This document shows positions 6,796 to 14,113 of a stretch of 14,113 nt of DNA, piece after piece; the first letter of the stretch is position 1; each line of letters begins with the position of its first letter. This DNA comes from an uncultured Actinomycetes bacterium. Its GTDB lineage: Bacteria > Actinomycetota > Actinomycetes > Nanopelagicales > Nanopelagicaceae. The notes beneath the pieces are model-generated. The model made no database searches. It saw only the letters and a program-made list of their open reading frames with translations, and was not told the DNA's origin. The translations under genes and the position numbers were made by a program. The stretch lies in NCBI GenBank assembly GCA_903932705.1, contig CAIZHC010000267.1, positions 1 through 14,113 on the forward strand, in the 5' to 3' direction.

Positions 6796-7158
6796 ATGGC
6801 TAGAGTAAAACGCGGTGTCCACGCTGCTAAGAAGCGTCGCACCACATTAGAACGTACCGCTGGTTACCGCGGACAACGCTCACGTCTTTTCACAAAGGCT
6901 AAAGAGCAACTTACACACTCAATGGTTTATGCCTTTGATCACCGTAAAGATAAGAAGGGCGACTTCCGCCAACTCTGGATCCAACGTATTAACGCAGGAG
7001 CTCGCGAGCATGGCCTGACCTACAACCGCTTTATCCAAGGCCTTAAGGCTGCGGGTATCGAAGTTGATCGTCGCGTCTTGTCAGAGCTTGCAACTAACGA
7101 CCCAGCAGCATTTGCTGCGCTTGTAGAGATTGCACGCCAACACGTAGTCAACGCGTAA
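6796..7158 (+). CDS. rplT: 50S ribosomal protein L20
   Basis: A 120-residue 23S rRNA-binding protein needed early in 50S assembly, and a known translational repressor of its own operon in other bacteria. Seen: [20 protein letters not shown], the long basic N-terminal extension, then [40 protein letters not shown] and a short C-terminal globular part ([16 protein letters not shown]). Length is standard. AAGGAG eight to nine bases before the ATG serves as the ribosome site. The next gene follows after a 13-bp gap. Confidence 0.97.
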   Translation: MARVKRGVHAAKKRRTTLERTAGYRGQRSRLFTKAKEQLTHSMVYAFDHRKDKKGDFRQLWIQRINAGAREHGLTYNRFIQGLKAAGIEVDRRVLSELATNDPAAFAALVEIARQHVVNA

Positions 7159-7171
7159 CACCCTCAATACA

Positions 7172-7975
7172 TTGACTCACGCACCAATTACGAGCCTTCA
7201 TTCGCCCCATGTGGAGCGAGTGAAGGCTCTTTTGGGTCCACGAGGAAAGAAGTTGCGGACTCTCGAGAAGACCTTTGTTGCTGATGGATTGCAATCACTC
7301 CGTGGTGCACTAGCCGCAGCGGTTCCATCTGCTCCGCTTATTGATTTGCTCTATTTAACCGATTCAGGTCTGGAGAAATTGCGCAGCGAATTTGCTGAAA
7401 CCATTATTAACAGCCACGAAGTCATTATGGTCACTGATCAAGTGATGGCAGCTATGGCAGATACACAATCGCCACAAGGGATTTTGGCGCTCTGCAAATA
7501 TCTTCCTTCAGATCTCACGAGGTTTTCACAAATATCTCTGAAGAAGGTTGCCTATTTCTGGCAGATTCAAGACCCAGGCAATGCTGGTACTGCCATTCGA
7601 ACCGCTGACGCATGTGGCTTCGATTTAGTAATTTTTAGTGATTTGAGCGTTGACATTTACAGCCCGAAAGTTGTCCGTTCAACTGCTGGATCGCTCTGGA
7701 ATATCCCAGTTATTGACGATGTCACTCTCGATCAGTTAGAGGAATTTTCCTACTCCCGCGATCTCAATCTGGTTGCGCTCGATGGGGGAGCAGATGAGGT
7801 GCTTGGCAGCGTGGATAAAACCAAGGCGACTATCTTGGTTTTTGGTAATGAAGGCCATGGCCTGCCCGAGTTGGCACCGGCATTCCAAAGAATCAATATT
7901 CCAATGCAGGGACGCGCAGAGAGTTTCAATGTAGCAAGCGCCGCCGCCATCGCCATGTATTACCTCTCTAACTAA
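7172..7975 (+). CDS. SpoU/TrmH-family RNA 2'-O-methyltransferase
   Basis: A 267-residue SPOUT-class enzyme that moves a methyl group from S-adenosylmethionine to a ribose 2'-OH of rRNA or tRNA; the exact target cannot be told from sequence. Seen: an N-terminal substrate-binding domain starting ITSLHSPHVERVKALLG, then the three SPOUT motifs: DPGNAGTAIRTADA (Asn137), FGNEGHGLP (224-232) and PMQGRAESFNVASAAAIA (from 244, with Glu250 and Asn253). These build the knotted SAM site. The start is TTG at 7172. A later GTG in frame would remove the conserved ITSLxxP opening, so TTG is preferred, though no clear ribosome site is visible. Methylases of this type commonly sit between rplT and pheS in actinobacteria. 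Confidence 0.9.
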   Translation: MTHAPITSLHSPHVERVKALLGPRGKKLRTLEKTFVADGLQSLRGALAAAVPSAPLIDLLYLTDSGLEKLRSEFAETIINSHEVIMVTDQVMAAMADTQSPQGILALCKYLPSDLTRFSQISLKKVAYFWQIQDPGNAGTAIRTADACGFDLVIFSDLSVDIYSPKVVRSTAGSLWNIPVIDDVTLDQLEEFSYSRDLNLVALDGGADEVLGSVDKTKATILVFGNEGHGLPELAPAFQRINIPMQGRAESFNVASAAAIAMYYLSN

Positions 7976-7987
7976 CCCAGACTTTAG

Positions 7988-7993
7988 TAATAT
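7988..7993 (+). promoter_or_regulatory. Candidate -10 element of pheS
   Basis: TAATAT lies eight bases before the pheS ATG inside the 26-bp spacer, and the spacer has no purine-rich ribosome site (it reads CACCTCCC). A leaderless or near-leaderless pheST transcript is possible. The spacing is two bases longer than at fabG, DUF3099 and argC, and no -35 is evident. Confidence 0.3.
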
Positions 7994-8001
7994 CACCTCC
8001 C

Positions 8002-9018
8002 ATGAGCCTTTCAGCGCAAGCGATAGAAGATGCCAAAAATGAGGCCCTCAGCGCCATTGCTGCCGCATCTGATTTAGAGGCCCTTAAAGAGGTTAAATCG
8101 GCTCATGCGGGGGATAAATCTCCGATTGCCAAAGCAAACCAGCAGCTTGGAACTTTAACTCCAGAAGAGCGCGCCAGCTTTGGAAAAGTAGTCGGTCAAG
8201 CAAAGAATCAAGTCATAGTGGCACTCGAGGAGCGCTTGAAGGTTTTGGAAGCAGAGCGAGACGCACGCGTACTTGTTGAAGAGCGTGTAGATGTTTCGAT
8301 TCCTGCCAGACGAACACTTCAGGGCGGATTGCACCCTTTAACAATTTTGACCAATGAAATCTGCGATCTCTTTCTTGGAATGGGTTATCGCGTCGCTGAA
8401 GGCCCTGAACTTGAAGCCGAATGGCTGAACTTCGATGCACTCAACATCCCAGCCGATCATCCGGCTCGCACAATGCAAGATACATTTTTTGTGGAGCCTG
8501 CGGATTCCCACTTAGTTCTGCGCACACATACATCTCCCGTGCAGGTCCGCACCATGCTCGAGGAGAAGCCTCCCATTTACGTTATCTGCCCAGGTCGCAC
8601 CTACCGCGCTGATGAACTTGATGCGACGCACACTCCCGTCTTCTCGCAGGTAGAAGGTCTCGTCATCGATAAAGGAATCACGATGGCAGATCTCAAGGGG
8701 ACTCTTGATCACTTCGCTCGATCGATATTTGGTCCAGATGTAAAGACGCGGCTTCGCTCATCCTTCTTTCCCTTTACCGAACCAAGTGCCGAAGTTGATT
8801 TCTTCTTCAATGGTCGTTGGATTGAATGGGGTGGATGCGGAATGGTTAATCCCAAGGTTTTGATTGCCTGCGGAATCGACCCAGAGGTTTACAGTGGTTT
8901 CGCATTTGGAATGGGTCTTGAGCGCACACTGATGGTTCGTCATGGGATTACAGATATGCACGACATCGTCGAAGGCGATGCGCGCTTCTCTCAGAACTTT
9001 GGAATGGGTGTTAAGTGA
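8002..9018 (+). CDS. pheS: Phenylalanine-tRNA ligase alpha subunit
   Basis: The catalytic alpha chain of the (alpha-beta)2 PheRS, which charges tRNA-Phe. It is 338 residues, the normal bacterial length. Seen: an N-terminal helical coiled-coil region (about 1-95) of the tRNA-binding arm; HPLTILTNEICDLFLGMGYRV; motif 2 in GRTYRADELDATHTPVFSQVEG (from residue 198); and FTEPSAEVDFF with GRWIEWGGCGMVNPKVL. Motif 3 is GFAFGMGLER (299-308) followed by TDMHDI. All class II synthetase motifs are present. The last four bases overlap the GTG start of pheT, so the two subunits are made in step. Confidence 0.96.
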   Translation: MSLSAQAIEDAKNEALSAIAAASDLEALKEVKSAHAGDKSPIAKANQQLGTLTPEERASFGKVVGQAKNQVIVALEERLKVLEAERDARVLVEERVDVSIPARRTLQGGLHPLTILTNEICDLFLGMGYRVAEGPELEAEWLNFDALNIPADHPARTMQDTFFVEPADSHLVLRTHTSPVQVRTMLEEKPPIYVICPGRTYRADELDATHTPVFSQVEGLVIDKGITMADLKGTLDHFARSIFGPDVKTRLRSSFFPFTEPSAEVDFFFNGRWIEWGGCGMVNPKVLIACGIDPEVYSGFAFGMGLERTLMVRHGITDMHDIVEGDARFSQNFGMGVK

Positions 9019-11471
9019 AAGTTCCTCTCTCATGGTTACGCGAATATGTTGAGATTCCAAGTGGAGTCACAAATGCAGAAATAGAAGAGGCATTTGTCTC
9101 CGTCGGATTTGAAGTTGAAGGCGTGGAAGTCCAAGGCGTAGATATCACTGGTCCTTTAGTTGTAGGAAAAGTTCTCTCTATTCAAGCAGTTGAGGGGCAG
9201 AAGAAGCCGATTCGTTATGTTGGATTAGATTGCGGCGAGGCGGAAATTCGATATGTAATTTGCGGTGCTACTAATTTTTCAGAGAACGATCTCGTTGTTG
9301 TCTCTCTACCCGGAGCGGTACTGCCTGGTGGATTTGAGATTGCAGCGCGTCAGACATATGGCCATACCTCAAATGGAATGATCTGCTCCTCTCGCGAACT
9401 TGGTTTGAGCGAGGACCACGCTGGAATCATCGTTCTTCATGAGGGAAACCCCGGCGATGATGCACTTAGATTGCTCCAGGTAAGTGATGTGATCTTTGAT
9501 GTAGCGGTAAACCCGGATCGTGGATATGCCTTGTCAGTTAGAGGATTGGCGAGAGAGTTGGCGGCGGCGCTAAAGCTCCCGTATACAGACCCGGCTGCAG
9601 CAATCAACACCAACGATTACCAGCTCAATACATCCGGTGTTCAGGTATCTATTGACGATCCGACCGCGGCTAGCGTGATTTATATTCGTACCGTCTCCGG
9701 ATTTGATTCAGGTTCCAAAACCCCTCTTTGGATGAGTCGCCGCATTGAAAAATGTGGAATGCGATCCATCTCACTCGCCGTTGATATTACAAACTATGTG
9801 ATGCTCGAACTCGGTCAACCTCTGCATGCCTTTGATGTTGAGAAGATCTCTGGGTCACTTCACATTAGGCGTGCCGAGAAAGACTTTGAGATTACAACTC
9901 TCGATGGTCAAGTTCGCAAGCTATCTTCCACAAATCTGGTGGTGGCTGATGATAAGCAGCCACTTGCACTTGCCGGAACAATGGGTGGATTGCACTCTGA
10001 AGTAACTGAAACTTCCACGCACCTGGCGATCGAAGCGGCGCGTTTCGATCCAATCTCGATCGCAAAGAATTCAAGGTTTCATCGCCTCTCATCTGAAGCT
10101 TCACGTAGATTGGAGCGCGCCGTAGATCCTGCATTGGCTTCAATCTCAAGTGCTCGCGCAGTTCAACTACTTGTGGAACTTGGTGGAGCAAAGCATCTTG
10201 GCAGCGCAGCTGCGGGAGCAGTTCCCGAAATGCCTATTATTGATTTTGATCCGCACTTTGCCTCAACGCTTCTGGGAATTCCAGTTGGTGTCGATGTAGT
10301 GGAAACAAACCTTCGCACAGTTGGTTGCTCGATTGAGATTGTGAATGATTCACATTGGAAGGTAACACCTGCTACTTGGCGCAGCGATCTTCTCAATCCC
10401 TCTGATCTTGTTGAGGAGATTGGACGTTTGGTTGGCTTGAATTCCATTGAAGGAACACTGCCGGTTGGACCTGCGCGTGCAACTTTAAGTCCTTTGCAGT
10501 ATCGCAAGCGTGGCGTAGCAAATTACCTTGCTAACTTAGGTTTTTCAGAGGTTTATAACTATCCATTTGTGAATCAAGAGATGGTTGACCTCCTTGGTTT
10601 TGTCGGAGCTCGCGCAGCAAGTTTCAAATTAGCTAATCCGATGTCAGATCAGGCGCCACTTCTTCGAACTCACTTACTTCCTGGATTACTAGAAACAGCG
10701 AAGCGAAATCTAAATCGAGGCGCAAAGGATTGCGCCATTTTTGAAATTGGTTCTGTTTTTCGAGATGTGACGAAGTTGGCTCATGTTTCACCCGTGGCTA
10801 CCGATCTACGCCCATCAGCTGAAACAATTGCGGAGATATATGCCAGCGTTCCACCACAACCGCTATTTGTGGGGGCAGTGGTCGCCGGTTCATTGGATAG
10901 AGATGGTTGGTGGGGCACAGGGCGCCAATTCGAATGGTCTGATGCGGTGACTCAAGCTCTAAAAATTATCGAACTCACCGGAAACACTGGAACGATTGTT
11001 CAATCTGATTTAGCCCCATGGCATCCTGGCCGTTGTGCTGAGATTCAAGTAGGGGGAAAGCCGGTAGCTCACGCTGGGGAGCTGCACCCTCGCGTCCTTG
11101 AAGCCCTTGGTCTACCAGCTCGAAGTTGTGCTTTCGCTGTAATCCTCTCCGAATTGCCCGTAGCGCCAGCTAAGTCAGTTAAACCAATTTTGACGATGCC
11201 TGCGGCAACTCAAGATGTTTCACTGATCGTTGATGCCGCGGTTCCAGCCTCAAAGATTGAATCCGCTCTTATCTCAGGAGCCGGTGACCTTCTTGAATCG
11301 ATCAACCTCTTTGATCGCTATGAGAATCTGGGGGATGGCAAGGTCTCCCTCGCCTTTACCCTCGCCTTTAGAGCACCAGATCGTACTTTGACCGCTGATG
11401 AGGTCTCCAGGTACCGCGAATCAGCGGTTCAGGCAGCTGCCGAGCAGTATGGAGCGGTTGTTCGCGTATAA
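9015..11471 (+). CDS. pheT: Phenylalanine-tRNA ligase beta subunit
   Basis: The 818-residue beta chain of PheRS, which carries tRNA-binding and editing domains. Seen in order: MKVPLSWLREYVEIP; an EMAP-like OB-fold (about 42-150); the B3/B4 editing region (about 205-395) with ISLAVDITNYVMLELGQPLH; a B5 domain from about 408; a catalytic-like core without class II catalytic residues (about 480-700) with NPMSDQAPLLRTHLLPGLL; and a C-terminal FDX-ACB anticodon-binding domain (about 726-818) with DVSLIVD and FRAPDRTLTADEV. The GTG start overlaps the pheS stop as GTGA. Its TAA stop (11469-11471) lies inside the first of two ARG-box-like repeats that belong to the downstream arginine operon. Confidence 0.96.
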   Translation: MKVPLSWLREYVEIPSGVTNAEIEEAFVSVGFEVEGVEVQGVDITGPLVVGKVLSIQAVEGQKKPIRYVGLDCGEAEIRYVICGATNFSENDLVVVSLPGAVLPGGFEIAARQTYGHTSNGMICSSRELGLSEDHAGIIVLHEGNPGDDALRLLQVSDVIFDVAVNPDRGYALSVRGLARELAAALKLPYTDPAAAINTNDYQLNTSGVQVSIDDPTAASVIYIRTVSGFDSGSKTPLWMSRRIEKCGMRSISLAVDITNYVMLELGQPLHAFDVEKISGSLHIRRAEKDFEITTLDGQVRKLSSTNLVVADDKQPLALAGTMGGLHSEVTETSTHLAIEAARFDPISIAKNSRFHRLSSEASRRLERAVDPALASISSARAVQLLVELGGAKHLGSAAAGAVPEMPIIDFDPHFASTLLGIPVGVDVVETNLRTVGCSIEIVNDSHWKVTPATWRSDLLNPSDLVEEIGRLVGLNSIEGTLPVGPARATLSPLQYRKRGVANYLANLGFSEVYNYPFVNQEMVDLLGFVGARAASFKLANPMSDQAPLLRTHLLPGLLETAKRNLNRGAKDCAIFEIGSVFRDVTKLAHVSPVATDLRPSAETIAEIYASVPPQPLFVGAVVAGSLDRDGWWGTGRQFEWSDAVTQALKIIELTGNTGTIVQSDLAPWHPGRCAEIQVGGKPVAHAGELHPRVLEALGLPARSCAFAVILSELPVAPAKSVKPILTMPAATQDVSLIVDAAVPASKIESALISGAGDLLESINLFDRYENLGDGKVSLAFTLAFRAPDRTLTADEVSRYRESAVQAAAEQYGAVVRV

Positions 11472-11499
11472 ATATGCATGTTCTTGTATAAATATGCAT
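11460..11499 (+). repeat. Tandem 20-bp repeat, two copies
   Basis: GTTCGC followed by GTATAAATATGCAT (11460-11479) is repeated directly as GTTCTT followed by GTATAAATATGCAT (11480-11499). The two units match at 18 of 20 positions, and the 14-base AT-rich part is identical. The first unit covers the last codons and stop of pheT. Confidence 0.95.
11465..11498 (+). promoter_or_regulatory. Two ARG boxes (ArgR operator) upstream of argC
   Basis: CGTATAAATATGCA (11465-11478) and TGTATAAATATGCA (11485-11498) fit the bacterial ARG-box layout TGNATNNNNATNCA, the second fully and the first with one end base changed. Their centres are 20 bp apart, close to the 20-21 bp of paired ARG boxes bound by hexameric ArgR in other bacteria. 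Box 2 overlaps the likely -35 of argC, so arginine-dependent repression is the expected effect. The argR gene itself is not in the window. Confidence 0.7.
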
Positions 11500-11512
11500 A
11501 AGCCCTTACCAT
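11484..11512 (+). promoter_or_regulatory. Candidate argC promoter
   Basis: A -10-like TACCAT (11507-11512) sits exactly six bases (AGAGCC) before the argC ATG, and a weak -35-like TTGTAT (11484-11489) lies 17 bp upstream of it, inside ARG box 2. No ribosome site is visible in the short leader, so a leaderless mRNA is likely. The -35 matches TTGACA at only three positions. Confidence 0.45.
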
Positions 11513-11518
11513 AGAGCC

Positions 11519-12544
11519 ATGAAAATTGGCGTGGTCGGTGCAAGTGGGTATTCAGGTGGAGAGCTCCTCAGGCTCTTGAACTCTCATCCGTATTTTCAGG
11601 TGGAGTACATAGCGGCTGGAAGTCAGGCCGGAGCACCTGTTACTTCGGTGCATCCCCAATTGGTGGATTATTCAGATCGCACCTTTGAAGCCACAGAGAT
11701 TTTCCGCATGAATGAATGTGAGCTGCTCTTCTTTGCCTTGCCGCACGGTGAATCTGCAAAATTGATTGCTGGAGTAGATCAAAAGATAAAGATTGTGGAT
11801 CTCGGAGCTGACTTTCGCTTGGAATCACCTGCCTCATGGGAAAAATATTATGGTGGTGATTATGCGGGTGCTTGGGTTTATGGACTTCCTGAAATTCCGG
11901 GTCAGCGCGAGAAAATTTCTAGCGCATCGAGAGTTGCGAATCCCGGTTGCTATGCAACCGCTATCGCCCTCGCAACAGCACCAGCTCTACACTCTAAAAT
12001 CGTTGATGGAAGTGACATTGTTGTTGTTGCGGCTTCTGGCACTACAGGAGCGGGACGTAAGGCATCAACTAATCTTTTGGGAAGCGAAATCATGGGTTCC
12101 CTAACCTCCTACAAATTTGGGGGAGTGCATCAGCACACCCCAGAAATAGAACAGGTACTTACCTCACTCGGTGATGGAGATGTCAGAATCTCTTTTACCC
12201 CGATTTTGGCGCCGATGCCGCGTGGAATTCTTGCCACAGTAACTGCGAAATTAAAGTCGAATCTGAATTCAACGGATGTGCAAGAGATTTATAAGAATTT
12301 TTATACGAGCGAAGATTTTGTTTCGGTTTTAACCGGCAATCAACTCCCTAAGACCTCTGCAGTGCTTGGTTCTAACTCAACTCAAATTCAAGTTGCGGTA
12401 GATGAACATACAAACAGAATCGTTATCTCTGCTGCAATTGATAATCTTGGAAAAGGTGCTGCATCTCAAGCGATCCAAAATGCCAATTTAATCTCTGGCT
12501 TCCCTGAAAATACGGGATTGAGCACGCAAGGAATTGGTTCATGA
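11519..12544 (+). CDS. argC: N-acetyl-gamma-glutamyl-phosphate reductase
   Basis: The third step of arginine synthesis: NADPH-dependent reduction of N-acetylglutamyl phosphate to the semialdehyde. It has 341 residues, a normal length. Seen: the N-terminal nucleotide-binding motif GVVGASGYSGGEL (4-16), FFALPHGESA, the catalytic cysteine Cys144 in NPGCYATA, SGTTGAGR, and the HQHTPEIEQ segment with the substrate-binding His. The aspartate-semialdehyde dehydrogenase fold is shared, but the GCY motif and neighbours fix the call. It is the first gene of the arg operon, placed just behind two ARG boxes. It ends in an ATGA overlap with argB, so no argJ lies between them. Confidence 0.96.
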   Translation: MKIGVVGASGYSGGELLRLLNSHPYFQVEYIAAGSQAGAPVTSVHPQLVDYSDRTFEATEIFRMNECELLFFALPHGESAKLIAGVDQKIKIVDLGADFRLESPASWEKYYGGDYAGAWVYGLPEIPGQREKISSASRVANPGCYATAIALATAPALHSKIVDGSDIVVVAASGTTGAGRKASTNLLGSEIMGSLTSYKFGGVHQHTPEIEQVLTSLGDGDVRISFTPILAPMPRGILATVTAKLKSNLNSTDVQEIYKNFYTSEDFVSVLTGNQLPKTSAVLGSNSTQIQVAVDEHTNRIVISAAIDNLGKGAASQAIQNANLISGFPENTGLSTQGIGS

Positions 12545-13329
12545 TACTCATCAAGTACGGTGGACATGTCCTTGATAATCCAGAGAACAACAGAGCAATT
12601 ATTGCTACCATTGCAGATTTTCATAAGTCGGGTCAGAAAGTCGTTGTTGTTCACGGCGGTGGGCCTGCAATTAATGAAGAGCTGCGAATCCATAACGTTG
12701 AGAGCGAGATGGTGCATGGTTACCGTAAAACAACTCCTGAAGTAATGGATGTTGTGCAACAAACGCTCTGCGGAGGCGTGCTTCGTAATCTGACAAATTC
12801 GTTTATTGGATGCGGAGTAAATGCCGTAGGAATTTCTGCGGGCGATGGTTCTACACTCCGGGCTCAGAAATTCGCTCCTCTCAAAGATGGGGTGAGTGTC
12901 GATATTGGGCTCGTCGGTGAACCAAGTTCAGTTGATCCAACCTTTGTGAGTCTCTTACTATCAAATGGTTATTTGCCGGTGATCTCCCCGGTTGCAGTTC
13001 AATCAGATGGACAGCCTCTCAATATCAACGGGGATATCGCGGCAGGTGCAATCGCTGGAGCGCTTGAAGCCTCCGAAGTGCTCTTTATTACTGATGTTGC
13101 AGGTATCTATCGCAACTGGCCAGATCCTGATTCGATAATCAGTGAAATTTCACAGAGGGATCTTTTGGCGATTTCCAGCACCTTTGCAGATGGAATGGCT
13201 CCCAAAGTTAAAGCTGTACTAACTGCGCTCTCCTCGGGTGCGAAGCGAGCTCGTATCATCGATGGAACTGACATTTCTAATTTGCATTCCGCCCTACAAG
13301 GCCAAGGAGGAACGGTGGTAACCGCATGA
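12541..13329 (+). CDS. argB: Acetylglutamate kinase, short form
   Basis: Phosphorylates N-acetylglutamate with ATP, the second step of arginine synthesis. Seen: KYGG at residues 5-8, VHGGGPAINEE (glycines 39-41), the R62 region GYRKTTPEV, NINGDIAAGA with Asp165, ITDVAGIY and GMAPKVKAV with Lys222, which together make up the amino-acid-kinase active site. At 262 residues it begins directly with the first beta strand. It lacks the roughly 25-30-residue N-terminal helix present in arginine-inhibited hexameric enzymes such as that of Mycobacterium. A longer start is excluded by an in-frame TGA at 12505-12507 with no start codon after it. Four-base ATGA overlaps join it to argC and argD. Confidence 0.95.
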   Translation: MILIKYGGHVLDNPENNRAIIATIADFHKSGQKVVVVHGGGPAINEELRIHNVESEMVHGYRKTTPEVMDVVQQTLCGGVLRNLTNSFIGCGVNAVGISAGDGSTLRAQKFAPLKDGVSVDIGLVGEPSSVDPTFVSLLLSNGYLPVISPVAVQSDGQPLNINGDIAAGAIAGALEASEVLFITDVAGIYRNWPDPDSIISEISQRDLLAISSTFADGMAPKVKAVLTALSSGAKRARIIDGTDISNLHSALQGQGGTVVTA

Positions 13330-14113
13330 ATACACAAGAGCGTTGGCATGCAGCGATGCAGAACAATTATGGAGTTCCGCCGATCACTCTCGTTAAGGGT
13401 GATGGTGTGGAAGTTTGGGATGAAGATGGCAAAAGATATTTAGATTTTCTAGGTGGAATAGCTACCAATATCTTGGGCCACGCACATCCCGTTGTCGTGA
13501 AAGCAGTTTCGAAGCAAGTTGAAACTCTCTCGCACGTGAGCAATCTCTACATTCATCGCCCTGGTCTTGAGTTAGCTGAGAAACTCCAAGACCTTACTAA
13601 TGATTCGAGCGCCCGAGTTTTCTTCTGCAACTCCGGAGCTGAAGCGAATGAAGCAGCTATTAAGATCTCTCGTTTAACGGGCCGGACGCAAATCATTGCA
13701 GCCGTCGGTGGTTTCCATGGCCGCACCTCCGGAGCGCTTTCCATTACCGGGCAAGAGTCGAAGAGAACGATCTTTGAACCGCTCTTGCCAAAAGTTAAGT
13801 TTGTTCCGTATGGAGATCTCTGGGCTATACGCAAGGCGATATCTCGCCGAACGGCGCTAGTAATGCTGGAACCTATTCAGGGTGAGAATGGTGTGGTTGT
13901 TCCACCAGAAGGGTATCTCCGCGAAGTCCGTTCTCTCTGCAACAAGTACGGAGCCCTTTTAGCGATTGATGCAGTGCAAACTGGCATGGGTCGCACCGGT
14001 GAGTGGTTCGGTTATGAGGGTGAAGACATTCGCCCCGACATCATCACCCTTGCTAAGGGACTTGGTGGCGGATTGCCGTTAGGTGCGATGATCACGCTCG
14101 GTGACCGAGTACC
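13326..14113 (+). CDS. argD: Acetylornithine aminotransferase, C-terminus cut by window edge
   Basis: Class III PLP aminotransferase that converts N-acetylglutamate semialdehyde to N-acetylornithine with glutamate as amino donor. The first 262 residues of about 400 are present. Seen: NYGVPPITLVKGDGVEVWD, FLGGIATNILGHAHP, the phosphate-binding FFCNSGAEANEAAIK, GGFHGRTSGALSITGQ, EPIQGENGV, the cofactor-contacting Asp215 and the PLP lysine Lys244 in TLAKGLGGGLP. The residue after Asp215 is Ala where the family normally has Glu (DEVQTG, here DAVQTG). Other class III enzymes (ornithine, GABA aminotransferase) look alike, but the operon with argC-argB makes ArgD secure. It starts with an ATGA overlap on argB. 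Confidence 0.95.
   Translation, partial: MNTQERWHAAMQNNYGVPPITLVKGDGVEVWDEDGKRYLDFLGGIATNILGHAHPVVVKAVSKQVETLSHVSNLYIHRPGLELAEKLQDLTNDSSARVFFCNSGAEANEAAIKISRLTGRTQIIAAVGGFHGRTSGALSITGQESKRTIFEPLLPKVKFVPYGDLWAIRKAISRRTALVMLEPIQGENGVVVPPEGYLREVRSLCNKYGALLAIDAVQTGMGRTGEWFGYEGEDIRPDIITLAKGLGGGLPLGAMITLGDRV

Noticed and set aside
7976..8001. T-box or peptide-leader attenuator before pheS
   Set aside because: The spacer is only 26 bp, with no Phe-rich leader frame and no terminator hairpin.
8758..9060. 100-codon minus-strand frame over the pheS/pheT junction
   Set aside because: Antisense to well-supported synthetase genes, with no promoter or family resemblance.
1..14113. Mobile element, CRISPR array, tRNA/rRNA gene, phage or defence island
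   Set aside because: No transposase-like proteins, no repeat-spacer series, no cloverleaf or rRNA sequence, and all long frames are housekeeping genes in familiar order.

Overview
The window is a gene-dense piece of ordinary bacterial core chromosome, with moderate GC near one half by eye. It points to an actinobacterium with a compact genome. The evidence is an InhA-type enoyl-ACP reductase right after fabG, a DUF3099 membrane protein beside them, an actinobacterial-style SufS-SufU-SufT row, and an Ala/Lys-rich tail on IF3. Moderate GC, many 1-4 nt gene overlaps and very short spacers would suit a streamlined aquatic lineage such as Nanopelagicales/acI, but that placement is inference from gene content and style, not a database match.

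Layout from left to right. Positions 1-1963 hold the end of a SUF iron-sulfur cluster operon: sufS (cut by the left edge), sufU and a MIP18/SufT-like gene, all overlapping. Positions 1983-3857 hold an ABC exporter half-transporter, which converges on a minus-strand DUF3099 gene with only 3 bp between them. DUF3099 diverges from fabG-fabI (4233-5725), two steps of fatty-acid elongation. A 181-bp leader then precedes the translation genes infC-rpmI-rplT (5907-7158), followed by a SpoU/TrmH-type RNA methyltransferase and pheS-pheT (to 11471). The right end is an arginine biosynthesis operon, argC-argB-argD, with argD cut by the right edge.

Within each block the genes cooperate. SufS and SufU mobilise sulfur for Fe-S clusters, and the MIP18-like protein probably assists maturation. 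FabG and FabI carry out the two reductions of the FAS II cycle. IF3, L35, L20, an RNA methylase and PheRS form a translation cluster. ArgC, ArgB and ArgD turn N-acetylglutamate into N-acetylornithine.

I see no new defence system, mobile element, CRISPR array or biosynthetic island. What merits a second look is small-scale. There is a 20-bp tandem duplication that reads as two ARG boxes over the argC promoter and the pheT stop. argJ is missing from the arginine operon, and ArgB lacks the N-terminal helix linked to arginine feedback. infC starts with a rare ATC codon. Two hairpins that share bases lie between infC and rpmI. Leaderless-type promoters (TANNNT, six bases, ATG) recur at three genes.
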